A stretch of 64,000 bases of DNA, taken from assembly GCF_000622325.1 (NCBI RefSeq), contig NZ_JASE01000005.1, positions 3,286,001 through 3,350,000 on the forward strand, in the 5' to 3' direction. The notes beneath the pieces were generated by a model. The model was not told the DNA's origin, ran no database searches, and saw only the letters and a program-made list of their open reading frames with translations. Positions within the stretch are counted from its first letter, which is position 1. Each line of letters opens with the position of its first letter. The stretch is from Sulfitobacter geojensis (GTDB taxonomy: Bacteria > Pseudomonadota > Alphaproteobacteria > Rhodobacterales > Rhodobacteraceae). The translations under genes were made by a program, and so were the position numbers. Shown piece by piece: positions 18,072-26,034 of this stretch.

Positions 18072-19229
18072 ATGAGCGACGTGAAGGCCACATCATCCAG
18101 CTGGATGACCGAAGAGCACCAGATGCTTGCCGAAATGACGACCAACTTCATCAATACCGAATGGGCCCCCCGTTTCGAAAAGTGGCGCAAGCAATCCGAA
18201 ATGGACCGCGACACCTGGCAGGAAGCCGGCGCTTTGGGTCTGCTTTGTGCCTCAATCCCCGAAGAATACGGTGGCGCAGGCGGTGATTTCGGCCACGAGG
18301 CCGCGATCTATATCGAAAGCGCGCGCGCCAATCTGGCCAGCTGGGGCAACGGCATCCATTCCGGCATCGTGGCGCACTACATCCTTGCCTACGGCACCGA
18401 GGAACAGAAAAAGCGTTGGCTACCCAAGATGGTTTCGGGCGAGATGGTCGGGGCCTTGGCGATGACCGAACCCTCCACCGGATCGGACGTGCAGGCGATT
18501 AAGACAAAAGCCGTCCGCGAGGGCAACGCCTATCGCCTGTCGGGACAGAAGACCTTTATCACCAACGGACAGCACGCCAACCTGATCGTCGTCGCCGCGA
18601 AAACCGATCCCTCAGAAGGGTCCAAAGGGGTCTCCCTTGTGGTGGTTGAAACCGACGGCGCGGAGGGTTTCCAGCGCGGCCGCAACCTTGAAAAAATCGG
18701 CAAACACGCCTCCGACACGTCAGAGCTGTTCTTTGACAACGTCGAAATTCCGCCCGAAAACATTCTGGGTCAGGAAGAAGGCAAAGGCTTCTACCAGATG
18801 ATGCAGCAACTCCCGCAGGAACGTCTGATCATCGCCTGCGAAGCGGTGGGCGCGATGGAAGGTGCTGTTGAACGCACTATCGCCTATTGCAAGGAACGCG
18901 AAGCCTTCGGCGGCAACCTCCTGCAATTCCAGAACACCCGCTTCAAACTGGCGGAATGCAAAACCAAAACCGCGGTGGCGCGCGCTTTCCTTGATCAATG
19001 CATGAGCGAACACCTGCGCGGCGAACTGACCGTCGATCGTGCCGCTATGGCGAAATACTGGCTGACCGATACGCAAGGCGAAGTACTGGACGACTGCCTG
19101 CAACTGCACGGCGGCTATGGCTTCATGCAGGAATACGCCATCGGCGAAATGTGGACCGACGCCCGGGTGCAACGCATCTACGGCGGCACAAATGAAATTA
19201 TGAAGGAGCTGATCGCGCGCAACCTCTGA
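18072..19229 (+). CDS. Long-chain-type acyl-CoA dehydrogenase
   Basis: 385 residues. [18 protein letters not shown] and [13 protein letters not shown] are standard acyl-CoA dehydrogenase FAD/substrate stretches. The C-terminus reads [18 protein letters not shown]: Gly replaces the usual catalytic Glu, as in the long-chain acyl-CoA and isovaleryl-CoA dehydrogenase branches, where the base sits in an earlier helix. Here that helix is [23 protein letters not shown], so Glu in AMEGAV is the likely base. It makes trans-2-enoyl-CoA for the FadB/FadA genes downstream. Start chosen at ATG 18072 with GGGAGGGGA upstream. Confidence 0.9.
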   Translation: MSDVKATSSSWMTEEHQMLAEMTTNFINTEWAPRFEKWRKQSEMDRDTWQEAGALGLLCASIPEEYGGAGGDFGHEAAIYIESARANLASWGNGIHSGIVAHYILAYGTEEQKKRWLPKMVSGEMVGALAMTEPSTGSDVQAIKTKAVREGNAYRLSGQKTFITNGQHANLIVVAAKTDPSEGSKGVSLVVVETDGAEGFQRGRNLEKIGKHASDTSELFFDNVEIPPENILGQEEGKGFYQMMQQLPQERLIIACEAVGAMEGAVERTIAYCKEREAFGGNLLQFQNTRFKLAECKTKTAVARAFLDQCMSEHLRGELTVDRAAMAKYWLTDTQGEVLDDCLQLHGGYGFMQEYAIGEMWTDARVQRIYGGTNEIMKELIARNL

Positions 19230-19256
19230 TGTCTGCGTTGGATGCGCCTACAGGAT

Positions 19257-19354
19257 TGAGTTTATCGGCAAGATGAAGCCGATCCCGCGCACCCCAACAA
19301 TCATGTGGCGCAAGACGCTGGCAATCCCGCTTCATCTTGCTCTTAAACTCATCA
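19257..19354. repeat. Dispersed repeat copy 2 facing an inverted copy (large hairpin)
   Basis: 19329-19354 matches the repeat at 4075-4100 (23 of 26). An inverted copy at 19257-19279 shares TGAGTTTA and CAAGATGAAGC. The two arms could pair as GAGTTTA and CAAGATGAAG stems with a 4x4 internal loop around a loop of about 50 bases. The 170-bp gap between the acyl-CoA dehydrogenase and GST genes is mostly this element. Confidence 0.55.
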
Positions 19355-19399
19355 CGAGGCGTGCCTCGTCTGCGACCGCAACAACAAGGAACCCGTCCC

Positions 19400-20038
19400 A
19401 TGACCATCAAGCTCCACTGCTTCGGCGAATCCGGCAATGCCTATAAGGCGGCTTTGGCCCTGCAACTTTCGGGACTGGACTGGGAACCGGTCAAGGTCGA
19501 CTTTTTTGGCGGCGAAACCCGCACACCGGACTTTCGCGCGACAATCAATGCCATGGGCGAAGCGCCGGTCATGATCGATGGCGATGTGCGGCTGACCCAA
19601 TCCGGCGTGATTCAGGACTACATATCCGAGAAATCAGGCCGCTTTGGCGGGCGTAATGCCGAAGAACGCCGCGAAATCCTGCGCTGGGTGCTGTGGGACA
19701 ACCACAAACTCAGCTCCATGGCGGGGATGACCCGTTTCCTGATGAATTTCCTGCCCGAAGACAAACGCCCGCAGGAGGTCATCACCTTTAATCTTGGCCG
19801 TTTGCAGGCTGCTTACGGTGTCCTTAACGATCACCTTGAAGGGCGCGACTGGATTGTCGGCGACGGGGTCACCAACGCCGATCTGTCCTGCTGCGGGTAT
19901 CTCTATTATCCGGAGCCTTTCGGCTTTGACCGCAGCGCCTTCCCAAACATCGACGCGTGGCTCACGCGTCTGTCCCAACAACCGGGCTGGAAAGCCCCTT
20001 ATGATCTGATGCCCGGCAGCCCCGCTGACCGTGCCTGA
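19400..20038 (+). CDS. Glutathione S-transferase family protein
   Basis: 212 residues. The N-terminal thioredoxin-like domain begins IKLHCFGESGNAYKAALALQLSGLDWEPVKVD, with the cis-Pro and glutathione gamma-Glu site in EAPVMIDGDVRLTQSGVIQDYI. The C-terminal all-helical domain has GRDWIVGDGVTNADLSCCGYLYY, the N-capping motif of GST helix 6. It lies in the beta-oxidation cluster between an acyl-CoA dehydrogenase and the thiolase, so it may protect against or process electrophilic enoyl products (inference). SD AAGGA lies 10 bases before the ATG. Confidence 0.9.
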   Translation: MTIKLHCFGESGNAYKAALALQLSGLDWEPVKVDFFGGETRTPDFRATINAMGEAPVMIDGDVRLTQSGVIQDYISEKSGRFGGRNAEERREILRWVLWDNHKLSSMAGMTRFLMNFLPEDKRPQEVITFNLGRLQAAYGVLNDHLEGRDWIVGDGVTNADLSCCGYLYYPEPFGFDRSAFPNIDAWLTRLSQQPGWKAPYDLMPGSPADRA

Positions 20039-20062
20039 CCTGACTGAACCGGAGTATATCAC

Positions 20063-21274
20063 ATGACCGAAGCTTATATTTACGACGCCATCCGCACACC
20101 GCGCGGCAAAGGCCGCAAAGACGGAGCCCTGCACGAGGTGACATCCCTGCGTTTGTCATCGCAAACACTGAACGCGCTAAAAGACCGCAACAACCTGAGC
20201 GGCCACGCCGTGGAGGATGTGATTTGGGGCAATGTCACGCAGGTGATGGAACAGGGCGGCTGTCTTGCCCGCTCCGCGGTGCTGGCCTCTGATCTTGATG
20301 AACGCATTCCCGGCCTTGCGATCAACCGCTTCTGCGCAAGCGGTATGGAAGCCGTGAACCTTGCGGCCAACCAGGTCAAGGGCGGCGCAGGCATGGCCTA
20401 TATCGCCGGTGGCGTGGAAATGATGGGCCGTGTGGCCATGGGCAGTGACGGCGCAGCAATCGCCGTCGATCCCTCGATTGCCATGGAACAGTATTTCGTC
20501 CCGCAAGGCATCTCCGCCGATATCATTGCGACCGAATACGGGTTTAGCCGCGATGATGCGGACCAGCTTGCCGTTGCTTCGCAGCAGCGCGCGGAAAAAG
20601 CGTGGAAAGAGGGCCGGTTCAAGAACTCTGTGATCACCATCACGGACCAGAACGGGCTGACCATTCTGGATCACGACGAATACATGCGCCCGCAGACCGA
20701 CATGCAGAGCCTTGGCAGCCTGTCCCCAGCGTTTCAGGCCATGGGCGAAGTCATGCCAGGTTTTGACAAGGTCGCCATGCTGAAGTACCCGCATCTGGAA
20801 AAGATCAATCACATCCACCACGCAGGCAACTCTTCAGGGATCGTCGATGGTGCCGCGGCTGTGTTGATCGGCAACAAGGAATTCGGCGAAAAATACGGCC
20901 TCAAGCCCCGCGCCCGCATCCGTGCCAACGCCAAAATCGGCACCGACCCGACCATCATGCTGACCGGTCCAGTCCCAGTGACCGAAAAGATTCTGGCTGA
21001 AAACGGTATGACCATCAACGACATCGACCTGTTCGAAGTGAACGAGGCCTTTGCAGCCGTGGTCATGCGCTTTATGCAGGCCTTTGACGTCGATCACGAC
21101 AAGGTCAACGTGAATGGCGGTTCTATCGCGATGGGTCACCCGCTGGGCGCAACCGGCGCGATGATCATCGGCACGCTGCTGGACGAGTTGGAGCGGGCAG
21201 ACAAGGAAGTTGGTCTGGCCACGCTGTGCATCGCCTCCGGCATGGGTGCAGCAACCATCATCGAGCGGGTGTAA
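20063..21274 (+). CDS. fadA: Acetyl-CoA C-acyltransferase (thiolase, FadA-type)
   Basis: 403 residues. It cleaves 3-ketoacyl-CoA with CoA in the last step of beta-oxidation. Catalytic residues are visible: nucleophilic Cys in [15 protein letters not shown], His in [18 protein letters not shown], and the second Cys in [16 protein letters not shown]. The N-terminal [18 protein letters not shown] is typical of degradative thiolases of the FadI/FadA branch. Its stop overlaps the ATG of the next small gene (TAATG), and fadB follows, as in other roseobacter fad clusters. Confidence 0.94.
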   Translation: MTEAYIYDAIRTPRGKGRKDGALHEVTSLRLSSQTLNALKDRNNLSGHAVEDVIWGNVTQVMEQGGCLARSAVLASDLDERIPGLAINRFCASGMEAVNLAANQVKGGAGMAYIAGGVEMMGRVAMGSDGAAIAVDPSIAMEQYFVPQGISADIIATEYGFSRDDADQLAVASQQRAEKAWKEGRFKNSVITITDQNGLTILDHDEYMRPQTDMQSLGSLSPAFQAMGEVMPGFDKVAMLKYPHLEKINHIHHAGNSSGIVDGAAAVLIGNKEFGEKYGLKPRARIRANAKIGTDPTIMLTGPVPVTEKILAENGMTINDIDLFEVNEAFAAVVMRFMQAFDVDHDKVNVNGGSIAMGHPLGATGAMIIGTLLDELERADKEVGLATLCIASGMGAATIIERV

Positions 21275-21564
21275 TGGCCGCGCACCCCTTTCACGCGGTG
21301 GCGGATCTGGCGGCCCGTCAGGGCATGGACCAGTTGGCGCTGACGGTCGCCGACAACGGTGCCTATGTCCGACTGGTCCAACAGGACCCACCCTTGTTCT
21401 TCAAATACAAGGCCGATCCAAGCCACCCCTTGGACCGCGCCGACCTTCACAATTTCAAGCGCCTGACGCTCAGCGAAGAGGATTGCAGCAACGGACCACA
21501 GGCTACTCTGGCCCTAATCAAAATGCTGCTCGAAAAATTCGCCGATTATCAGCCCAAGCGCTAA
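21274..21564 (+). CDS. Small unknown protein between fadA and fadB
   Basis: 96 residues beginning [66 protein letters not shown]. Its ATG overlaps the fadA stop and fadB follows after 26 bp, so it is translated with the thiolase. The composition is soluble, with no signal peptide or membrane segment, and a predicted short helix at the C-terminus. I do not recognise a family. A role in binding or regulating the fatty-acid oxidation enzymes is a guess from position only. Confidence 0.75.
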   Translation: MAAHPFHAVADLAARQGMDQLALTVADNGAYVRLVQQDPPLFFKYKADPSHPLDRADLHNFKRLTLSEEDCSNGPQATLALIKMLLEKFADYQPKR

Positions 21565-21590
21565 CCAATTCCTGACTAGGGAGACGAAAA

Positions 21591-23792
21591 ATGACCGATT
21601 TCACTATGAAAACCGACGCTAACGGCGTTGCCATCATCACATGGGACGTTGCGGATAAATCCATGAACGTGATGTCCATCGACGGGCTGACACAGCTTGA
21701 GGCGCATATCGACGCGGCCCTTGCTGATGATGCCGTGAAAGGCATCGTGATCACCTCGGGCAAGGAAGGATCTTTTGCCGGTGGCATGGACCTGAACCTG
21801 CTCGCTAAAATGCGCGAGGATGCGGGCGACGATCCGGCCAAGGGCCTGTTCGAGGGCACCATGAAAATGCACGCCCTGCTGCGCAAGATCGAGCGCGCGG
21901 GCATGGACCCCAAGACCAATAAAGGCGGCAAACCGATTGCTGCCGCCCTGCCCGGCACTGCCGCAGGCATCGGGCTTGAGCTGCCGCTGGCCACACACCG
22001 CATTTTCTGCGCCGACAACCCCAAGGCCCGCATCGGCCTGCCCGAAATCATGGTTGGCATCTTCCCCGGTGCCGGCGGCACAACCCGTCTGAGCTTCAAG
22101 CTCGGCGCGATGGCAGCCTCCGGTTTTCTGCTTGAGGGCAAAATGGTCGCCCCTGCCGCCGCTGTCAAAGCGGGCCTGATCGACGAAGTGGCCGATGATC
22201 CGGTCGCCGCTGCGAAGGAATGGGTACTGAACGCAAAAGACGCAGATCTGGTGAAACCATGGGATGCCAAGGGCTACAAAATGCCCGGCGGCGCACCGTA
22301 CCACCCTGCGGGCTTCATGACCTTTGTCGGTGCCAATGCGATGATCAACTCCAAGACCAAGGGGGCCTTCCCTGCGGCCAAGGCGCTTCTGTCTGCCGTA
22401 TACGAAGGCGCGCTTGTTCCCTTCGACACCGCCCTCAAGATCGAAGCACGTTGGTTCACGTCCGTCCTGATGAACCCCTCCTCTTCCGCGATGATCCGTT
22501 CCTTGTTCCTGAACAAGGAAGCGCTTGAAAAAGGCGCTGTGCGTCCTGCGGGCATCCCCGACCAGCGCGTCAAGAAACTGGGCGTTCTGGGTGCCGGCAT
22601 GATGGGTGCAGGCATCGCACTGGTATCGGTGCAGGCCGGTATCGAAGTGGTGCTGATCGACCGTGACCAAGCCGCTGCCGACAAGGGCAAGGCATACGCC
22701 GAAGCCTATTTCGACAAAGGCATCGCGCGCAAGAAAGGCACCGTTGAAAAGAAAGAGGCAGCCCTTGCCCTGATCAACGCAACACCTGATCTGGACGCGC
22801 TCAAAGGGTGTGATCTGATCATCGAAGCCGTCTTCGAAGAACCAAAGGTCAAAGCCGAGATGACCAAGAAGGTCGAAGCCGTGATCCCTGAGGATTGCAT
22901 CTTTGCCTCCAACACCTCGACCCTGCCGATCACCGATCTGGCCAAAGCGTCGAGCCGTGCAGAACAGTTCATCGGCATCCACTTCTTCAGCCCAGTTGAA
23001 CGCATGGCGCTGGTGGAAATCATCAAGGGTAAAGAAACCGGCGACCGTGCCGTTGCCAAATCCCTCGATTATGTCCGCCAGATCCGCAAAACGCCCATCG
23101 TGGTCAACGACGCGCGCTTTTTCTATGCCAACCGTTGCATCATCCCTTACGGTGGCGAAGCAAACCGCATGATCACCGAAGGTGTCGCACCCGTCCTGAT
23201 CGACAATGCCGCGCAGATGCTCGGCTTCCCAGTCGGTCCGGTACAATTGGGTGACGAGACATCCATCGATCTGGCAACCAAGATCATGCGCGCCACCAAG
23301 GCGGCGATGGGCAACGCCTATCCAGCGTCAGAAGCCGATGACCTTATCGTCTGGATGGAAGACGAGGGCCGTCTGGGTCGCAAGGCCAAAGCCGGTTACT
23401 TTGATTATGATGAAAAGGGCAAGCGTCTGGGCTACTGGAAAGGCGTACATGACCGCTATCCACTGGCCGAAGTGCAGCCTGATTTGCAAGAAGTGCAGGA
23501 CCGTCTGATGTTTGTTCAGGTGCTGGAAGCCGTGCGTGCGCTGGAAGAAGGTGTGCTGATGGACATCCGCGAAGGTGACGTGGGTGCGATCCTTGGCTGG
23601 GGTTTTGCGCCTTGGTCCGGTGGCCCCTTCTCATGGCTCGACATGATCGGCACACCTTACGCTGCCGAGCGCTGTGACGAGCTGGAAGCCAAGTTTGGCG
23701 AGCGTTTCAAATGCCCTGACCTGCTGCGCGAAATGGCGGCAAAGAACCAGTCGTTCTATGGCCGTTTCGGCGGTGAAGCTGCCGCTGCCTAA
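21591..23792 (+). CDS. fadB: Enoyl-CoA hydratase / 3-hydroxyacyl-CoA dehydrogenase (FadB/FadJ-type)
   Basis: 733 residues. The N-terminal crotonase domain has SGKEGSFAGGMDLN and the catalytic stretch LPEIMVGIFPGAGGTTRLS, with acidic residues for hydration. The NAD-binding dehydrogenase domain starts at about residue 325 with KKLGVLGAGMMGAGIALVSVQAGIEVVLIDRD. Its catalytic His is in IGIHFFSPVERMALVEII, and the C-terminal dehydrogenase repeats follow to the end. It performs steps two and three of beta-oxidation and would pair with the thiolase upstream as a trifunctional complex. It is the last gene of the operon, followed by a terminator. Confidence 0.96.
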   Translation: MTDFTMKTDANGVAIITWDVADKSMNVMSIDGLTQLEAHIDAALADDAVKGIVITSGKEGSFAGGMDLNLLAKMREDAGDDPAKGLFEGTMKMHALLRKIERAGMDPKTNKGGKPIAAALPGTAAGIGLELPLATHRIFCADNPKARIGLPEIMVGIFPGAGGTTRLSFKLGAMAASGFLLEGKMVAPAAAVKAGLIDEVADDPVAAAKEWVLNAKDADLVKPWDAKGYKMPGGAPYHPAGFMTFVGANAMINSKTKGAFPAAKALLSAVYEGALVPFDTALKIEARWFTSVLMNPSSSAMIRSLFLNKEALEKGAVRPAGIPDQRVKKLGVLGAGMMGAGIALVSVQAGIEVVLIDRDQAAADKGKAYAEAYFDKGIARKKGTVEKKEAALALINATPDLDALKGCDLIIEAVFEEPKVKAEMTKKVEAVIPEDCIFASNTSTLPITDLAKASSRAEQFIGIHFFSPVERMALVEIIKGKETGDRAVAKSLDYVRQIRKTPIVVNDARFFYANRCIIPYGGEANRMITEGVAPVLIDNAAQMLGFPVGPVQLGDETSIDLATKIMRATKAAMGNAYPASEADDLIVWMEDEGRLGRKAKAGYFDYDEKGKRLGYWKGVHDRYPLAEVQPDLQEVQDRLMFVQVLEAVRALEEGVLMDIREGDVGAILGWGFAPWSGGPFSWLDMIGTPYAAERCDELEAKFGERFKCPDLLREMAAKNQSFYGRFGGEAAAA

Positions 23793-23813
23793 GCTGTCAG
23801 AATATTCCACGGG

Positions 23814-23842
23814 AAAGGGGCGCTTTGGCGTCCCTTTTTCGT
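23814..23842 (+). terminator. Intrinsic terminator of the fad operon
   Basis: AAAGGGGCGC (23814-23823), a TTTG loop and GCGTCCCTTT (23828-23837) pair with one G.T wobble and are followed by TTC-GTTTT. It begins 22 bp after the fadB stop. Confidence 0.8.
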
Positions 23843-23859
23843 TTTAGGGCAAGGTTTTT

Positions 23860-24050
23860 TCTGGGGCAAAAGGGCGCAGCACCGCAGATCAGGGCTGGCC
23901 CCTTGTAAGGCAGCCCAAAACCGGTGGCGATAAAGCGGTGCACGAGGGCAGTGCGTCACGCGACGCACCCCTCCCGTTACGGGTCCAACCCCGTTGCCCA
24001 CCACATTAAAAAAGCCGCCTCACTTCTTATCGCGGGCGGCTTTTTCTTCT
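23860..24050 (+). ncRNA. Candidate structured RNA ending in an intrinsic terminator
   Basis: No protein is supported here, but the sequence folds extensively. Outer stem 1 is GCACCGC (23879-23885) with GCGGTGC (23935-23941). Inside it, GGGCTG (23892-23897) pairs with CAGCCC (23911-23916) around CCTT-GT-AAGG. Outer stem 2 is GGGCA (23946-23950) with TGCCC (23995-23999), enclosing GTGCGTC/GACGCAC (23951-23968) and ACGGG/CCCGT (23979-23994). The terminator at 24009-24045 follows. All arms pair perfectly. I recognise no known RNA class. The transcript start and even the strand are uncertain. Confidence 0.4.
24008..24050. terminator. Bidirectional intrinsic terminator
   Basis: AAAAAGCCGCC (24009-24019) pairs perfectly with GGCGGCTTTTT (24035-24045). 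T-runs lie on both sides, so it can stop transcription from the left and from the 58-residue gene on the minus strand, whose last codons lie in the loop and right arm. Confidence 0.8.
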
Positions 24051-24196
24051 TTGGTCAATTTGTTGTTCCACTGATTATTGCTCAGCCCCAGCTCTGCCTT
24101 GGGTGGTTTGGTTTTACCAACGCTGACCTTGCCACCCTTGTTCAAGTATTCCTGAATAAGCGCGTCATCAGTAGTTTCTTTTTTCACATGTTTCAT
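24020..24196 (-). CDS. Small charged protein of unknown function (58 aa)
   Basis: 58 residues, MKHVKKETTDDALIQEYLNK... with a Gly-Lys-rich middle (GGKVSVGKTKPP) and a strongly charged C-terminus NKLTKEEKAARDKK. It is followed immediately by a strong terminator, which supports a real transcript. It has no membrane segment or Cys, and the SD is weak. Similar tiny Lys-rich proteins occur in roseobacters without assigned function. Confidence rests on the composition, the clean stop-terminator junction and the position in an otherwise open gap. Confidence 0.6.
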   Translation of the reverse strand: MKHVKKETTDDALIQEYLNKGGKVSVGKTKPPKAELGLSNNQWNNKLTKEEKAARDKK

Positions 24197-24272
24197 GCGT
24201 GCAAGACTAACCCCATAAACCGAGCTCCAAAAGCGATTTCGCCTGTCGCGGCATAAAAAGGGCCGCCAAATG

Positions 24273-24929
24273 CTAGAGGGACGGATCAAACCGATAGCCG
24301 AAGCGCGCGATGTCCTCTGCACAGCATTCCGCCACGGTTTCGCGCATCTCGCGGGAATAGTAATCCCCATAGGCCCGCGCGCGGGTCGAGCGGTTTTCCC
24401 AGGGCAGCGCCAGTTCAAAACCCAGATGTTCACGCAAGGCGGCGGCATCCTGTTCAAAATGCTCAAGCCGGATGTAGCTTGAGGCGCGTTCAACCCCGTT
24501 CACGTCGCGCATATAGCGTGCAGCCGGCCAAGCGCGCTGTGCCGCTTGGGTCGCGGGATCGGCTAGAAACCCCTCGAATGATTGGGCCTTGGCCAAAGAC
24601 ACGGCAGGATGGTCAAACCCCTGTTCACGCAGCCAATGGTAATAACTGACCAACCGGTCCCACGGATTGCGCACGAGCGTAAAGGTGAACATCTGCGCAA
24701 TCTCTTCCACACTGACCAGCCCGTCGATGTCCGACAGCCCGGCGTGTTTCCACAACCGCCCTGACGTTTTGATCCCCTTCACCTTCCTGCGCCGCTTCAC
24801 CGCTTTGGGCGTATCCCCCAGCATAATGTCGTCTTTCATCGCGCGATCTTCCAACGCCAGGGCCAGCGAAGTGCCCCCTGTCTTGGGAATATGCACAAAG
24901 ATATAGGACCGGCCGCGACTGATAATCAT
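24273..24929 (-). CDS. Sulfotransferase-2 family protein
   Basis: 218 residues. SYIFVHIPKTGGTSLALALE is the PAPS 5'-phosphosulfate loop, and FTFTLVRNPWDRLVSYYHWL holds the 3'-phosphate Arg and Ser. This is the carbohydrate-sulfotransferase (sulfotransfer_2) pattern, different from the sulfotransferase gene at 7608. The ATG overlaps the stop of the EamA transporter gene (ATGA), so both are co-transcribed. The acceptor is probably a glycan or capsule sugar, but nothing nearby specifies it. Confidence 0.88.
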   Translation of the reverse strand: MIISRGRSYIFVHIPKTGGTSLALALEDRAMKDDIMLGDTPKAVKRRRKVKGIKTSGRLWKHAGLSDIDGLVSVEEIAQMFTFTLVRNPWDRLVSYYHWLREQGFDHPAVSLAKAQSFEGFLADPATQAAQRAWPAARYMRDVNGVERASSYIRLEHFEQDAAALREHLGFELALPWENRSTRARAYGDYYSREMRETVAECCAEDIARFGYRFDPSL

Positions 24930-25840
24930 GCAGCGCGCTCCGCCGCCGTGCTGCGTAGCGCGATCACCGTGCCCGCGATGGCGATCAACACCATGCCCCA
25001 AAGGCCCAGCGGCGATACCGTTTGATCCCACAGAACCCACGCCCAAAAGCTGGCAAAAACCAGCAATGAATATTCAAACACCGCCACATGGCTGGCCTCG
25101 CCCAATTGATAGCCGCGAAAGATCAATCCGATCCCGATCAGTGAACCCACCGCCTGTACCGCAAACCAGAACAACATCGCCCCGTCCAGCGGTCCCCATG
25201 ACCGCAGCACAAATCCCGCGTGCCCTGCCGGCGCATCCACATTGACTACAAATATTCCGATCAACCCGAACACCCCAAGCAAACCAAAGAAGCCCGCCGT
25301 CAGGGACAGCGTGCTTTCCCCTTCACACCAAGCGCGGGTGGCGACGGCACCCACTGCATAAAACAGCCCTGCAACAATCGGTAGAAACGCCACCGGATCA
25401 AGGGCCGCAGGATCAGGTTGGATCACCATTACCGCGCCCGCAAATCCGGCGATCACCGCGGCCCAACGAAAGACCCCCACCGGTTTGCCCTGAAACAGAA
25501 TAGAAATCAGCACCACAAACAAGGGGGCGGTGAACAGCCCCGCCACCACTACCCCGATGGGCAAAACCGACAGGCAGCCGAAATAGATCAGCATCGCACT
25601 GGCAGGAAAGAAGCTGCGCGCCAGAACCGCCCACGGCCTGTTCATACGAAAACTGCCATACCCCAAGGCAACGACAGCACCAAGAATAACAAACCCCATC
25701 AGCGAGCGGACAAAGTGGAATTGCCACAGCGATCCCCGTTCGGAAATGAACGGGACAAAGTTGTCCGTAAGCCCCAGCGCGGCCATGCCGCCCAGTACCG
25801 ATGCGGCGGCCATTGCTGAATGCGTAATCTGACCGCTCAC
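24926..25840 (-). CDS. EamA/DMT-family transporter
   Basis: 304 residues with about ten hydrophobic segments in two EamA repeats (first half VLGGMAALGLTDNFVPFIS..., second half FLPIVAGLFYAVGAVATRAW...). These drug/metabolite transporters sit in the inner membrane and export or import small metabolites. The GTG at 25840 is chosen as start because AAGGA lies about eight bases upstream and the family N-terminus begins there. It is the first gene of a two-gene operon with the sulfotransferase. Confidence 0.88.
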   Translation of the reverse strand: MSGQITHSAMAAASVLGGMAALGLTDNFVPFISERGSLWQFHFVRSLMGFVILGAVVALGYGSFRMNRPWAVLARSFFPASAMLIYFGCLSVLPIGVVVAGLFTAPLFVVLISILFQGKPVGVFRWAAVIAGFAGAVMVIQPDPAALDPVAFLPIVAGLFYAVGAVATRAWCEGESTLSLTAGFFGLLGVFGLIGIFVVNVDAPAGHAGFVLRSWGPLDGAMLFWFAVQAVGSLIGIGLIFRGYQLGEASHVAVFEYSLLVFASFWAWVLWDQTVSPLGLWGMVLIAIAGTVIALRSTAAERAA

Positions 25841-26034
25841 ATGACGTCCTTTTTTGCCTGATACTTTTGGTCCCAAGGGCGATGCCCCGTTTGACGCGTC
25901 ATAGGGCGCGGCAACAGAAACAAGTTCCACAGCGGCACAGAAAAGCCGAACCCTTGTAAAACACCCTTTCAAAACCACGTCGCTGCCGCAATACTCATTC
26001 TCTCACGACAACTTGCCATCAGGGAGGATGCAAC

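Noticed and set aside
21576-23246. A 556-codon open frame antisense to fadB
   Set aside because: Shadow of fadB with high-GC third-position bias; no start signal or family.
23976-24003. Sequence resembling a tRNA 3' end (T-arm-like stem then ...CCCACCAC)
   Set aside because: No D-arm or anticodon arm at the right spacing upstream, and the T-loop lacks TTC; the stems fit the other fold better.
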